64,000 nt of DNA from Rhabditophanes sp. KR3021 (GCA_963281155.1 CAUJLY010000006.1:9486001-9550000); one strand, 5' to 3'; positions 45,466 to 58,957 are shown, counted from the stretch's first letter. Program-made: numbers and translations. The notes: generated from the sequence alone by a model not told the origin.

Positions 45466-47762
45466 ATGAATCCTTTCGAAGTAAAGATATCTCAAACTGG
45501 TGGATCGGCCTATTCTCCCCTAATTCAAAGTTATCTGAGTCCTCAAGAAAAGAAGACTCCTCAGGTAAGTAAAGTTGTTTACTTTATTTTCCGTCACTTT
45601 TTTCCAACCCTATTTGTTTATTTTTTTCCAGACCGTGGTTCAACAGAAATCACTGATTGAACAAGTTAAGGAAAAATATTCTCCATTCAGAAGAGCGCAT
45701 TGCGATGTGGATTATGCTTCAACTATCGGACAAACAATTGCTCGTGCAAACAGAGATCACCTCCAACTTATTTTTGATAAATACGCAACTGTTGAGAAGA
45801 ATGGACGGAAATTTATGACAGATGATGACTTTATTCGAAAGTATTTGAGGTTATATACTGAGAATGATTATAACAAGGAAACTGTTAGGCTTTTGGCAAC
45901 GGCTGCTGATACCACCAAGGATGGGCTCATTTCGTTTGAAGAATTCGCTTCATTCGAGGCTTCTTTGTGTGCCCCGGACGCTCTTTATCTGACGGCATTT
46001 GAGTTGTTTGATAATAATGCCTCTGAAAGTATTACATGTGATGAGTTTGAAAAGGTAATTAGACATACCACTCCTTTGATGGAAATTGGCTTTGACTTCA
46101 ATTCTGAATTTATCAAGCGATACTTTGGAACCGACAAAAAAAGACAACTTGGATACTTTGCCTTCTGCCAACTTTTGCATGACTTCTACGAGGAACAAGG
46201 AATTCAAGCCTTTAAGAAGTTCGATCAACGCGACGAAGGTTGCATCTCATCTGTTGACTTTTGCCACATTATGACCTCAATCAAGGGCCATCTTTTGACT
46301 GAGTATGTTCAAAACAACTTGATTGCCGTGGCTTCAGGCAACAACAGTGCCCACAAAGTCAGATACGCCTTCTATGCCGCTTTCAACTCATTGCTCGCAA
46401 AGATGGAACTTATTAAGCGCATCTATTTATCAATGGCAAGAGGCAACTTAGGACTAGAATGTTCAAAAGAAGAGTTCCTCCAAGCTGCTCAATCATACGC
46501 TCAGGTTACACCTTATGAAGTTGAAATTTTGTTTCATCTCTCAGAATTAGGTCATCCCGGAACACGAACATTGTCACTTAGTGATATAGAAAAAATTGAC
46601 CCCGAACGGCTCAAGAGAGTCACCTACATCTCGAGATTAACTTCCTACAAAGCTGTTGATAGTAAAGAAGATAGAAGCGTAGGCACTGCTGTTTTGGAGA
46701 GTTTGTACAGATTTATCATGGGATCCGTCGCAGGAGCTTGCGGAGCTACAGCTGTCTACCCGATTGATTTGGTCAAAACCAGAATGCAAAATCAACGTGT
46801 TGTTTCAGTTGTAGGAGAAGTTGCTTATAAAAATAGTTTGGATTGCTTCAAGAAGGTTGTCAAGTTTGAGGGGCTTTTGGGGTTGTATCGTGGATTGTTG
46901 CCGCAAATTATTGGTGTTGCTCCTGAAAAGGCCATCAAGTTGACGGTCAATGATTTAGTTAGAGACAAATTCACAAATGAAGGGCGAATTCCTTTATATG
47001 GAGAAATCGCAGCTGGAGCTTGTGGTGGTGGATGCCAAGTCGTTTTTACAAATCCCCTAGAAATTGTCAAGATTCGTCTTCAAATGGCTGGAGAAATTCA
47101 AAATGCTGGGAAAAAAATTACTGTTATGTCTGTCCTGAAAGATCTGGGATTCGTAGGACTTTACAAAGGATCGAGGGCTTGCTTCATGCGTGATATTCCT
47201 TTCTCTGCCATTTATTTTCCAGCGTATGCTCATGCTAAACTAGCTTCTGCTGATGAGAATGGCCATAACAGTCCTGGCTCGTTGTTCTGCTCTGCATTTA
47301 TAGCAGGTGTTCCAGCTGCTGCTTTGGTAACTCCGGCTGATGTCATCAAGACTAGATTGCAAGTTGCAGCTAGAGCTGGAGAAACCACGTACACTGGTGT
47401 AATTGACTGCTTCACAAAGGTAAACTTGACCCAATTTTTATAAATTAATTAATCAAATTTAGATCATGAAAGAAGAAGGCGGCGCTGCATTGTGGAAAGG
47501 AACTGCTGCTCGTGTATGCAGGTCAAGTCCCCAATTTGCAGTAACTTTACTAACGTACGAAGTCCTCCAACGTATGTTCTACGTCGATTTCGGAGGAAAC
47601 AGACCAGCCGGATCCGAATTCCCAACAAACAAAACACTGATGGATGAAAAGTCATTGAATCCCGACCATATAGGAGGCTACAAACTTGCAGCAGCAACTT
47701 TCTCTGGCATTGAACACAAATTCGGTCTCTTCTTGCCAAAGTTTGAATCCAAAACAGCCTAA
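45466..47762 (+). CDS. aralar: Aralar/citrin-type calcium-regulated mitochondrial aspartate/glutamate carrier
   Basis: Three exons (45466-45564, 45632-47419, 47463-47762) give 728 aa. The N-terminal half has EF-hand-like units ([43 protein letters not shown]). The C-terminal half has three mitochondrial carrier repeats with PxD/ExxK/R signatures ([36 protein letters not shown]). This is the SLC25A12/13 layout: mitochondrial aspartate leaves in exchange for cytosolic glutamate plus a proton, activated by cytosolic Ca2+ and feeding the malate-aspartate shuttle in the inner membrane. The codons are less AT-rich than those of neighbours, as expected for a well-expressed housekeeping gene. Confidence 0.96.
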
Positions 47763-48145
47763 CGATGGCGGTAATAGTTGCAAAAAAAAGAATACAATTG
47801 GCGTGGTTATTGCATTAACGAACAAAAATAATATCTATTTCTACCAATATATCCTAGCATGATAATACACTCTTTAGTAGTATTAAATTTTGATATAGAA
47901 TGTTATTTTTATTAATTATTTAAAATTGTATCCGTTTTTATCTTTTAATTCGTACCATATTTCAATTACTAAATATATACATACAAATTAGGGGCTTAAT
48001 AAAAAACATTAGTATAATAAAGATGATTAATCAGGATGGTTGTGAATAATTAAATATGTTATTATAAGATTAGTAAAATAAATATTTGCTCTTAATAGGT
48101 ATGCTTTAATTATGTGTGAAGATTGTTTCATTTTTTAAATTTGTC
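47763..48145. other. Intergenic, nothing recognised
   Basis: Short gap between two plus-strand genes; AT-rich, no feature beyond likely 3'UTR and promoter. Confidence 0.5.
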
Positions 48146-50580
48146 ATGAAGATTACTTTATTTTTTGTGTTATTATTACTACTTGGAGTTTATGGTGATT
48201 CATTTGACCTGAGTAATACGAATGACGATATTGAAGCTGAAGAGTTTGTTGTTTCGGAAATAATTACTCTAAGCAACAATTATGGGCTGATGAGCTTGCG
48301 AAAATGGTTTTTCAGCCAGCTTAACATGTTTGAAATTGACGACAAAGTTCATTTTTCAAAAGAAAATTATAACTTAAATAATCTAGCAAACTTGTCTGAT
48401 TCATTAAACATTTTCAAAACTTACCTTTCGAAATTGTCCGACAAATGCAGAAACAATATCAATTTCATCGTAAATTCCTTAAACCAAACTGCATTCCTCT
48501 ACGATAAATACCAAACTTTTAGACATTCCAGCAATATCAGTGATAATGAAAATATGTTAAAACAACTATCAAACCACTCTTTTGCATTTGAGGTGATAGA
48601 TGCTTCAGCCAAAATACGCACTGGACCTATCGAATGGAATAGCATATACTCCGGAACCTATGATGAATGCTTAAACATCAAAGCTAATCTGAATACAGAT
48701 TTTAAGACACAATACTGTGTGCTAAAGATAGATACTAGCCAGTTTTCTTATGGTCCGAAAAATGAAACCAAACCAAATTGTGAACCTGATTCTAATGAGA
48801 TAATGTTACAATTTCAGTACTGTTTTCCCCATGAATGCTTAGAAGATGAGATTATTAACTTTGCAAATGGGTTATTTAAAGTAGCTAATTCGGATAAGGC
48901 ATTTTGTCAAATACAATGCCACAATCCAAATCATAGCACCGCAAATTTCAAAGAATTCTTTGCTATTCTTTTTATTGCAGGAGCCATTTTTGTTATTGGA
49001 TTTGCGACTTTCTATGACGTTCACTATTTTAATGGAGTTCGGAAAGTTAGTGGCTCCTTGACCAAAGCGGACAAAGTGATCTTAGCCTTTTCAATCAAAC
49101 AAAATTTGGATACTTTATTAAGTAACAATAAACATGCAAGACCTTTATTTCCATTAGAATCATTAAAAGTAATAGCCTTGCATTGGATTATTTATGGAAA
49201 GATCTTCATGATGTTTGATGCAATCAATGATGAAAAGAAACCTTATAACAACAACGATGCCTGGATTGATGAAGTCATAGTTAACCCTACAATCGCAATA
49301 GATTTACTATTCATAATCACTGGAATTATCACAACGTGGTCATTTTTAGCAAAAGTTAATAAAAGAAATATAAAAAAAAGCAATACATGGATTATGTTCT
49401 TTTGGAACAAATTTATTCGTGTGTTTCCAGCATATGGGTTTCTTGTTATCATGTACACTGTTTCAGTTGCTTACATTCCTTCTGAAAAATATACCAATAA
49501 TGGAGAACACGATGGAGAGAAATGTGTAAATTATTGGTTCTTTAATTTGTTATTTATTCAAAATATATTTGGTTTTGATAAAATGGTAAGTGATGAATAT
49601 ATTTAATTACTAATATGTACTTATGCTTGTTATTCAGTGTTTACCTCACACATGGTATTTAGCCACAACTTTTCAATTATTTATTCTAACACCATTCCTC
49701 TTGATTGCCATGATATATTCAAAAAAAATTGCCACAATAATTATTTGGTGTTTGATCGGAATAAGTTATGCAGCAATCGGATTACCTTTCTTTTTACTAG
49801 ATAATTCACCATCCAAAAGTGATAATCCAAATATCCAAAATTTGTTCTTACCATCAGATTATTTCTTTTATCATTATACTGCTCCATGGACCAAATTATT
49901 ACCGTATACATTTGGAATGGCATCAGGTTACATTCTCCATCAGTGCAAAAAACACGAATATCTATTCAAAAAAAGAGCAATAAATTATTTTGTCTTTTTA
50001 TCGGGTTTAATCTTCATATGTCTTCTGATATTTCAAACTCAATTTATTCCAGTCACAAAATATACCACAACCTTCCATATTTTATTTCAAATATTCTACA
50101 GAACTTCATTTAGTATGTTTGTTGTCTCATTTGTTATAGGTTGCATCCAGCATCAATTCAGTTATTTGAGCATGATAATGAAGTTACGATTATGGTATCC
50201 TTTGGCAAAATTAACATATTGTGCTTATTTAGTACATCAATTAGTGTTGTTGGAGTTTATTGAACTTGAGAGCAGGTTTCTTCGGTATGGCGGATTGCGG
50301 TATTTGGTAATTTATAATATTCAACTTCCTATATTTCAACTTTTAGATTTTTCACGTTATGATAGCTTGCACTATTCTAATCCAAGCTTGGGCTATAATC
50401 TGGAGCCTAATGTTTGAAGTACCTTTCATTAAAGTAAACAAAATTTTAATTAAAGCAATTTATCAAAAGCTTTATCTTCAAAAAGTTGCTCGTGACTTTT
50501 GTCCTGACAATTCAAACAATCAAAATGTAGCAATTGAATTAAAAAACACTAGACAACAAAACAAGAACAATTGTGGATGA
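48146..50580 (+). CDS. NRF-6-like transmembrane acyltransferase
   Basis: Three exons (48146-49585, 49638-50306, 50347-50580) give 780 aa; an in-frame GTG 30 nt upstream of the ATG is ignored. Signal peptide MKITLFFVLLLLLGVYG, then an NRF domain with Cys (SDKCRNNIN, YDECLNI, TQYCVL, FQYCFPHECLED, FCQIQCHNP), then an acyltransferase-3 type polytopic membrane domain (from about residue 275) with ESLKVIALHWIIYGK, FIRVFPAYGF, WYLATTFQLFILTPF and YPLAKLTYCAYLVHQ as landmarks. C. elegans NRF-6 and NDG-4 are the namesakes, needed in the intestine for fluoxetine response and yolk transport. The acyl donor and acceptor are unknown. The last intron must be removed to reach the final segment (SLMFEVPFIK). 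Confidence 0.92.
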
Positions 50581-50727
50581 GTGATGGAATTGTTTTTATA
50601 TGTACTTAATTCAGTCAAAAATATGTATATTAGTGTGACGTCAAATAAAAAATATTTATGTCTAATTGGTTTAGTCAAATGAAGTGTGTAGTGTATGATT
50701 TATTTGTTTGCCATTTTTTGTTGTCAT

Positions 50728-52285
50728 TTAGTCAAAGCTAATCAAATCAAGTGGAGCATCTGTTCTTTGAACAGAGGGTTGTGGTTGATGATTTGTGTGA
50801 GGAATGTTTGAAGGTAAATTAATAGGACTGGAGTCGTTATTGAGACGAATGGGTCCGTTGTTGCTTTGGTGGTGAGGAACATTGATTGGCGATATATTGT
50901 TTGCATTCGTGTTTATTGGTTCCGAATATTGCACAAAGTTATTTGGTTGTTGATTAAAGTTTGCTGTACAAATCGGTGGGTAAGAGGTTATTGCTGGTCC
51001 GTTTGAATTATGCTGTTGAAGATACGGCGATGCTCTTTCGGTGGAAGAATAATTCATTGGTCCGTTATTAGATGATGGTGGGTAAGGTGTTGGTATGTTT
51101 GAAGTTGGTGTAAAACCGATTGATCCATTATTTGACGATGATGGGTAAACTGCTTGGTCCGTTTGAAGTTGGAGTATAACCAATGGGACCGTTATGTGAT
51201 GGGGGATAAAATTGGGGTCCATTTGGCGGATAACCTTTTTGTCCAATTTGCTGATTGTATTGCGGAAATTGATTTTGAAAGTTCGGTTGATATTGACCAG
51301 AATATTGTGTTTGCTGAATATTCAAACGAGCCTGCTCGCCATTAATTTGGTAATTAGAATTAGATGTTTTAATTGAGACATCGTTTTCTTGGTTTCCTAA
51401 CCCTTGTTGTTGATTGTGTTGAAATTCTGGATTTGGTTGTGGTAGTTGATTCTGTTGTTGCGGTAGTTGATTTTGTTGCTGTGGGTGATTCTGCGGTGGT
51501 TGTGGATGTTGTTGAGGGTGCTGGGAGTTATTTTGATACACTGGTTGCTGATGGCCTTGAAAGTTTGGAGGGAATCTTTTTTCAAAATCACGTTGCTCCC
51601 CTTGTTGTTGGTTAAAGTGAGAAAATCCATCTTGAGAATAACTCCCATTAATTGGTCCGTAATTTTGTTGTTGATCCATTGCACCAAATCGTTGCAAGCA
51701 TTGTTGACGATGTTGAAGAAGCATGACTTCTTTCATCTTTCTTAAGTCACTAATCTTTTGCGTTTTTTGTTGTTGGAGAAATTGGTGGTGAGCTGCTTTC
51801 CTAGCAAACTCTTCCTTCTTATGCTCATCACGCAACACGTCTATTGCTTGTCGAGCCTCGCGTATTTGATCAATCTTGTCTTGAAAAGTATCATAGTAGT
51901 CACGATCTTGATCAACCTTAGTGATTCTTCCATGAGCCTCCCCGTGTGATTCAGTCAGCTGACAGAACATTTTTTGGGCTGTTCTATCAGTTGCAACCGG
52001 CTTTCTGCGAGCATTTAACAACTGAATTCTATTTTGAAGAGCATTTACCTATAATTTGTTAAATACGTTTATTTTATTATTATTCATTGATTTACTTACG
52101 TGTTCCATTACGTTACTACACCATGATATTGTTTCAGGAAAATTATTAGTAGGTTTAGGTAACATGGTTCTTTCCCCATTTTCGGAGATCTGGTAAACAT
52201 CACTCATTGCCGGGGCTGTTGGCAAAATTGAAGATTGTGCATCAGACATCTCTTCTCCTAGATACTTGTAATTTCTTGCCGACAT
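50728..52285 (-). CDS. hgrs-1: Hrs (ESCRT-0) C-terminal half without VHS/FYVE domains, one frameshift
   Basis: Two exons (52285-52100, 52048-50728). The region around residues 95-180 matches the Hrs core that pairs with STAM (DRDYYDTFQDKIDQIREARQ, VLRDEHKKEEFARKA). A Gln/Pro/Asn-rich tail with repeats such as SNNGP and YTPTSN follows, and the protein ends in the clathrin-box motif DAPLDLISFD, as in animal Hrs. Hrs normally starts with VHS, FYVE and UIM domains that bind PI3P and ubiquitin on endosomes; these are absent here. The ATG is preceded by only 8 nt and a splice acceptor (TTTTTAG). One extra base near 51154 shifts the frame within the repeats; removing it yields about 501 aa. Confidence 0.85.
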
Positions 52286-52626
52286 TTTAATACCTAAAAA
52301 TAAAAGTACAATTAATACTGTAAATACTCAGCAAAATATCGAACTATTATGAGTAGGATGATGGAATGAAAGTAAACAGACATCACTTGTAGCATAAAGG
52401 GAAGTATGATTCATTCGAAAACAATTACATCATGTGTATACAGAATAAATATGCGTAGTACCGGGAAAAACAAAAACCAATGTGGACTATCGTTTGCATA
52501 ATTTTTCGCGTTGAGAGTAGTTGGGAAAGCTGAAAAATATTGTTAAATGCACGACCACCTTCTTACATAAAGGCAGATATTTTCATTTTCAACTCATTTT
52601 TATATACTTCAGGTTCTCGTTGCAAA
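52286..52626. promoter_or_regulatory. Shared upstream region of the Hrs-like gene and mrpl-46
   Basis: 340 bp between divergent genes. Each side ends in a splice acceptor directly before the ATG (TTTTTAG at about 52294 on the minus strand; ACTTCAG at 52612 on the plus strand), as expected if both messages receive a trans-spliced leader. No VHS/FYVE exon is visible here. Confidence 0.45.
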
Positions 52627-53628
52627 ATGGCAATTACATCTGCACGTACTATTTTGTCCATTGGCAAACGATTTGTTAATAATACCGCATGTCGTGCCAA
52701 AGTTGGCTGGAAAAATGATTTTATTCCTTCCGTTGTCTTTGTTAGAAATCCTATAATAAATTCTAACTTAAATCAAGCAGTTATCAATCCCAAATCCCAA
52801 AGAGCTAAATTGGCATTTGAATTCCAGGAAGAAAAGGTGTAAGTTTAATTTTATAAAACATGCTATCACTTTTGCTGCTATACTCATTTTTTAATAATGT
52901 TTCTACTTCCTTGATACAATTGGTTGATTCTTGAACATAAGACGATTTGTGGTTGCTTACTTTTTACGACTCCTAGTATAAAATCACAGCACCACCAAAG
53001 ATTAATTAGATATCTATTTGATATATGCATATTTATATACTTTCATCTATTCCAGTGACCATTCCAACAATAAAACTGGTAACACAAAGGATGAAATTTC
53101 ACGTGACACAAATATCAAGGCACCTCACTTACTTGATCATGAGGACTTAAAAGACATTAGGCGCAAACCAAACCAAAGTTTATTTTTAGTTGTTAGACCT
53201 CCAATAAATCCCTATCCAACAACTTTTACTTCAGAGTATAGTTTTCCCCTAATAAATGAAATCAATGTATCAGTTAGAAAGGTAATTTTTTAAATGCCAT
53301 TATTATCATTTCACGTATTTAGAGCATAGAAATATTTGTAAATGAAATGTTTCAAGGAACTGCTAAAGCCAAACTCGCAGCCAATTTAGCCCGTGCATTC
53401 TATATTCATAAAAGTGCCGAAAAAGTATCTGATGAAGATGAGTTAGATGCAAATCATTTCTATTTTTATGTCGCTTGCCTTGAAAAATTTGATGACAATT
53501 GTAAAGTAAATCCAGATATTGCAGAGGATCATCAATGGTTGACGAAAGAAGAAGTAGCCCATGATATCAAACCTATAAGTGTCGTTAAAGCTTTGCAGCC
53601 AACCATTCTTAATGCAAAGTGGAATTAA
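52627..53628 (+). CDS. mrpl-46: Mitochondrial large-subunit ribosomal protein L46 (Nudix fold)
   Basis: Three exons (52627-52838, 53056-53281, 53323-53628) give 247 aa. The N-terminus is basic and Arg/Ser-containing (MAITSARTILSIGKRF), fitting a mitochondrial presequence. The order matches mL46: KPNQSLFLVVRPP, then the Nudix-like helix region (GTAKAKLAANLARAFYIHKS), ANHFYFYVACLEKF, and the C-terminal DHQWLTKEEVAHDIKPISVV, which closely parallels the HHVWVTKDEL..LKP end of the mammalian protein. It is a structural component of the mitoribosome. A probable trans-splice acceptor lies 14 nt before the ATG. Confidence 0.88.
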
Positions 53629-56600
53629 GATTAGTAAAAATATTTGTTTATTAAGATATATTTATACTTTTTAAATAAAAAATTGGACTTTCACACTGTT
53701 TTTGTTATCTTTTTTGAACTAAATATTTATGAAATAGTTATTGTCAATATGTGTTTGTGTTTTAGCAATAGTTAATAAAGATTATGATGATATCATAATA
53801 GTGTGTAATATGAATTAAAAGTTCTTAGATTAAATTTAACTATGTGATTTATTATTGACATTTATCAACCTTCAACAACAACACAATTCAATACAATTCC
53901 TCTCGATCAACTAAGAAAAGGATGCAATGGATTAATAGACAATATAATTAGTATAAATGCACCCAATTTATGTGAAATTAAATATATGAAGGAGTGCATG
54001 AAACATTATGTAATTTGTTGTACATGACATTTTAAATATTTACTTGAATATTCAAACACTAAAATAGATTTCTGATAGATTCTAATTCTAGACAAATTTA
54101 TATGCATATATTTACTGACTGTTCCAAACATTTACATGCGCAACTCATAAACTGCAATTGAAGATGTTCAAGTTTACCTATGATCTGTTGATTTTTTTGG
54201 TACCTACTAATTGTAGGTGTACAATTTTTGATTTGCAAGTTTTGTCATTTTTAAGATTGGCATGTTAATTAGATACAAATATAATTGGAAGAGTTTTTAG
54301 TTGATCAGTCCTTTTGTTAAGGTCAACAGTAAAAATTCGTATATAATTATTATTGTTATTTATTTGTAAAAGTTACTTGAGCGAAGAAAGATTAATTTCG
54401 TTGTAGTATTTAGAAAGGTAAAATATAAATTGGTATTGTTATTGATAATGATGGTTGTCTCTTCGAATTTATTCTTTTCATTAATATCCATCAGTCCCTC
54501 AATTTTTAGACGTCAATTTTATATTTTATCAAAAATTATTCAATTTATCAACACCTCACTGAAATTTGTTCTTAATCATTTCCCATTCAAATAGCATAAC
54601 TAATTCTCTAAAATTACTTTTGACCAAGTGCATTTTATGTGTCCACATGTAAAATATAGGCCATTACTTTAAACAATTCGGATAGGATGGAATTAATATA
54701 TATTTTTATGATGCAAAACTAGTAAAATCCTATATCTTTTACTAGAAGACTATACGAGCGTACTAATAATAATTCAAAGTTTTATCATTATCTAGGATGC
54801 TATTAAATAAATAGATAATTAATAGTTCTTTCATAATTTACTATACCTACGAGAAAGTGTAATGTCTAATCCTTAGGCGAGAGCTTTGGAATTGTTTTGT
54901 TGTAATAAAAATAAATAGAAGTATGTAAGTAGGTACTAGATATTCATTTGCGAATTCTAATTTTCTAAATTAATCTTTTTGTCTTTGAGTTGATGTTATT
55001 TGTTTTTATTAAAAATTATTATCAATAAAAGTGCAACTTACAGCAAAGCAATTTGCTTAGAGCATAAATCCTAAACCATTCTTAATGCTACTAAGATTCT
55101 TTTTTGAAATTGACTTATTTGTGTTCTCCTCCGACCATTGTAGTTTACTACTACCTTTTGATACCAATTGTATAATCAGCCATATAGCATAACTTGTAAA
55201 TCATAATGACACAATCAACTTATAATCATTTGGTTAAACAATTTAACATTTCGATCCATTGTTTAGCTTCTATTTTATTAACTACCACCATGCCTGGAGT
55301 GAACCAACGACGAATTTTTCTAAATATACATCATACAAAGTTTGATGGATACTTAGGAAGAGGGAAACAGTTGCAACCTTTTTTTGAAAAGTCTTCGTTG
55401 ATATTTCGACTTAACGTTTATCTATTGTTTCCAAATAATTGATATACTTTTTACTCAAGGTTTTACATCATTACTTCTGTAGTAGTTTCAACTTTTTTAA
55501 TTCACCTCTCTCGAAAGGTACATAACGTTATTGACACGTTTTTTCAATTTGTTTAAGTAATTCACAGCTCAAGATGATTCAATACCTCGTCATTAATTCA
55601 TTAAATCTGTACAACAGTTTGCATCGTCCATCATTCAAATTTCTATAGTTTGTTTAAATGTATCGTATTGTTATTAAATTTGCATTTGAAGTATACATAT
55701 TTTTAGAGCAATACCGTCATACTCAATGATTTGATGCGCAAATCATTTAATGAATATATTAATGTAATCTCACCTTTACGAGATTTAACTACATTTTCGA
55801 CAAAAGTCTCTTGACTCATATTTAATAATAAAACCACAATATTACCATTTATGTTGAATCATATTGCCTTTTCGTAAAAAATTGAATACACGAACGCTAA
55901 TGTGATATGACAACATTCTAAAATTGTGATTCAATTTTATATAAAAAATAGTTAAAAATATGACATCTTCATATAAAGTCGACATGGTATAACTTTCTTT
56001 TTTATTTAATATTTGAACTAAATCTTTAAACAATCACTTGCTTTGACATTCCAAATAAGAAGAAAAGTATTTTTCACCTAGTGACTAGTTTTTAGCTTAC
56101 AACTTATACTGCCTTAGGTATACACTTTTGACGTTTAATCTTTTTATTTTTTATTAAATCTTACTTTATAAACACCAACAACTTGTGATTTTGAGTTACG
56201 ATATGGTGATGTATAAAATAATATTTATTTCCTTATCGAGTCATCATTTTAAAGATGCTGTTTTCACCTCTAACTCCTTTGCACAAACAAAATATTACCA
56301 CATTTTAGCTTTTTTAATAAGATGTTTTTATTGACATCATGTAACTTTTAGGATACGCAGCATTTACCTCATATTGTTGAATATTTAATATTATCTTTGC
56401 CTAGAAAGATACAAATATCATAGTTGCAATTTATCTTTCAAAGATGAAGCCGATAAACTAGAAGTTCGATGTGTTACAAATATAATCAGTCTTTCAATAA
56501 ACACATTTTGTTTATAAGTTCAGAGGAAACCTTTGGATGATTCTGTTTGATCATTGATAAATATCTTTGTCAAAAATACATTTTTAACATGTTTTTGTGA

Positions 56601-57359
56601 AAGGAAAAAGTTTGAGTTTTTGCTTTTCAAAGATTTTGGAAAAACTGAAATACGCGCAAAAATACACAAACCTCGGTCTTTTCTCTATTCTTCACCCATA
56701 AACAAACACACACAATTGTAGCTATTCTTTCCTTTTTTATCTAAAAAATAGCATAATGTTAGTGGTTGTGTCATGCATATTTCTTTCAAAAAAACTAATT
56801 CAGATTTATAGCCCCGCTTTTTTGACATTAATCAAATTATCCCACACAAGAGAACACCATTTGTCACCTTTTGCCCCTAATTATTCACATTATTTCATTG
56901 AAAATATAAAGATCACAAGCTCAAACTGATAACGAACAGGTTAAGATGGTTGGTAAATACAAAAATATATACGAAACTATAGAGCAAATTAAATCAAATA
57001 GTAAAAAATTGTTTGTAATGTTCATCTTGTTTGAAGTATCATAATTAATATACTCAAATCATCATCTATTCTTAGTCCTATGTTTGACAACTTCACTTTC
57101 TTAGATATAAAATGATAGTTAATCGTATTTAGTTGGTGTAAACTGTTAAGTAATTTAATGTCTTTAATTTTTTAACTTGGTTATCTTTGTTACACTACAT
57201 CATTTTTTGTTGAGTTTGCAATAAACATTGCTTTATGATTATTATCATCCCCTCCATTCGACAATGACTCTTCTTAAATAATTTTGTCTGATGTACTTTT
57301 CAACATATGTTTACAAAATTCCAGGAGGTTCTAAATTGTTGCCGGCTGTAGTCAATAAA
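53629..57359. other. 3.7 kb intergenic region, nothing recognised
   Basis: Second-largest gap. Frames of 78 codons (55206-55442, +) and 63 codons (55842-56033, -) lack signal peptides, domains or splice structure. A number of T-rich tracts. No RNA gene or repeat that I can support. Confidence 0.5.
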
Positions 57360-58004
57360 ATGGCCCCTAATCTTAACCAAAACAGACTTCATCGCCATAT
57401 GCCTACAATGCCTTCCACTCAATCTTTTATGTCTTCTAAATCCTCAACTACGTCTCCTGCCTATTCCTCCCTCTACTCGTCGTCAACTGCAAACAGTTAC
57501 AACAACTCAATTAACAGCAATTATCGAAGATCAATGCCAAGTTACATCGCTCCAGAGTACAACACATTTGGGGACAAATACAGGGAACCAAAAAATCCCT
57601 TTGATTATAGTGATTCGGTTCAAGAAATGGATAGACAATTGACTAAGATAAGAGAAAAGCCTTCAAAAGTAAGTTTTCGATTTCATTTAAATTTATTGAT
57701 ATTGTAGATCGTAAAAGAACGCAAAAGAATTATTGTCTATGTGGATATGTCTAATTTCAAGCCAGAAGATATTGAAGTTCAAGTTGAGCAAGGGAGGTTA
57801 ATCGTCATTGCAGAACAGGAAGTCGAATTAAATAAATCAACTACAATTACTAAACGTTTCAGCAGAAAATTTGTTATTCCAGATGATGTTAGACATGAAT
57901 GTATTGCTACCGAATTGGATAAGTATGTTTTGAATTAATTTCACCTTATTACTCATTTATTTAGATATGGTCAATTAAAAATAACTGCTTTGAGAGCAAA
58001 CTGA
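57360..58004 (+). CDS. Small heat-shock protein (alpha-crystallin domain)
   Basis: Three exons (57360-57668, 57708-57922, 57965-58004) give 187 aa. The first 100 residues are a Ser/Tyr/Asn-rich flexible arm (SSLYSSSTANSYNNSINSNY). The alpha-crystallin domain follows (RIIVYVDMSNFKPEDIEVQV, GRLIVIAEQE, FSRKFVIPDDV, GQLKITAL) with no C-terminal IxI extension: it ends ALRAN. Such ATP-independent chaperones hold unfolding proteins; the missing IxI tail suggests small oligomers, as for the HSP-12 group, which is inference. The frame is open upstream to 57291, but a splice acceptor (ATTCCAG) at 57325 and the ATG at 57360 mark the likely message start. Confidence 0.88.
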
Positions 58005-58957
58005 ATCCTTTTGACCAAAATATTGTAATATATCACAAATAGTTGCAAAACAAACTTCTACAATTTAACAATATTTAATTAAAAGAACCCTGGACCGGGT
58101 TGAAATTAATACGATCAGCTGTGGCAATTGCCAAATGAACATGACTTCTCTCATTAATCGCACAGAGAAGCAATTCCAAATAAACATCAATTTTCAAATT
58201 CAAAATAGAATTTTCAAACAGTCTCCTTTTAAGCATAATTCAAAAGGATCTTATTAATGTATAAATATTCAATTTCAGTCAAAACATCCATTTACAAATG
58301 ATTATTGTTGAACATCAGCTAAATTTGTTCGTTGATGTCTTTTTTATTACATATATTCAATCTTTTTATCGTTGACAACTAAAAAAAGATTTGTCTATTT
58401 ATGTAGTCTTTCCATTTCAAATTTTTCTTTAAATGTACATAACTGCTATTTGATCTTGACTTAACAAGAATCCTTGACAAATCACAATATTTTTATACAA
58501 AGATTTATATTATGCTAATAATAAAAACTATGCAGAAATGTGTGTATTATATCTCGCTTTTGAATAAAAATTGGTCGAAATATGAGGGAAACATGTATTT
58601 TGATAATAAGTAATATTATTTTTGACTGTTAGATAATTTCCATAAATTTAAAAATTGTCATAATTAAATGTTGAATGGATGCAAAAAGTTTTGTATTTTT
58701 GGATGATTACTGGAAACTAATTTCCGAGAATTGTTCTGCAGAAATTTAATATAAATTGCGGAAAATTAAAAACTAATACACAAAGCACATTGATAATTTC
58801 TTTATGAATTTCTTTAATATTCTTCTCTAGTTTTTGTTATATGGGACTTGACAGTCACGGAAAACGTTTTAAATAAAATCAACAAATGTTAATGGCTAAG
58901 AAACACAATTTATGAATTGCACAGTAGAAGATTTATTAATTGAAGCTTAATTACAAA
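58005..58957. other. Intergenic between converging genes, nothing recognised
   Basis: Lies between the 3' ends of the small heat-shock protein (+) and the DUF19-like gene (-). AT-rich, no coding frame. Confidence 0.5.

Noticed and set aside
55206..56033. 78- and 63-codon ORFs in the 3.7 kb intergenic region
   Set aside because: No signal peptide, domain, splice structure or codon bias distinct from background.
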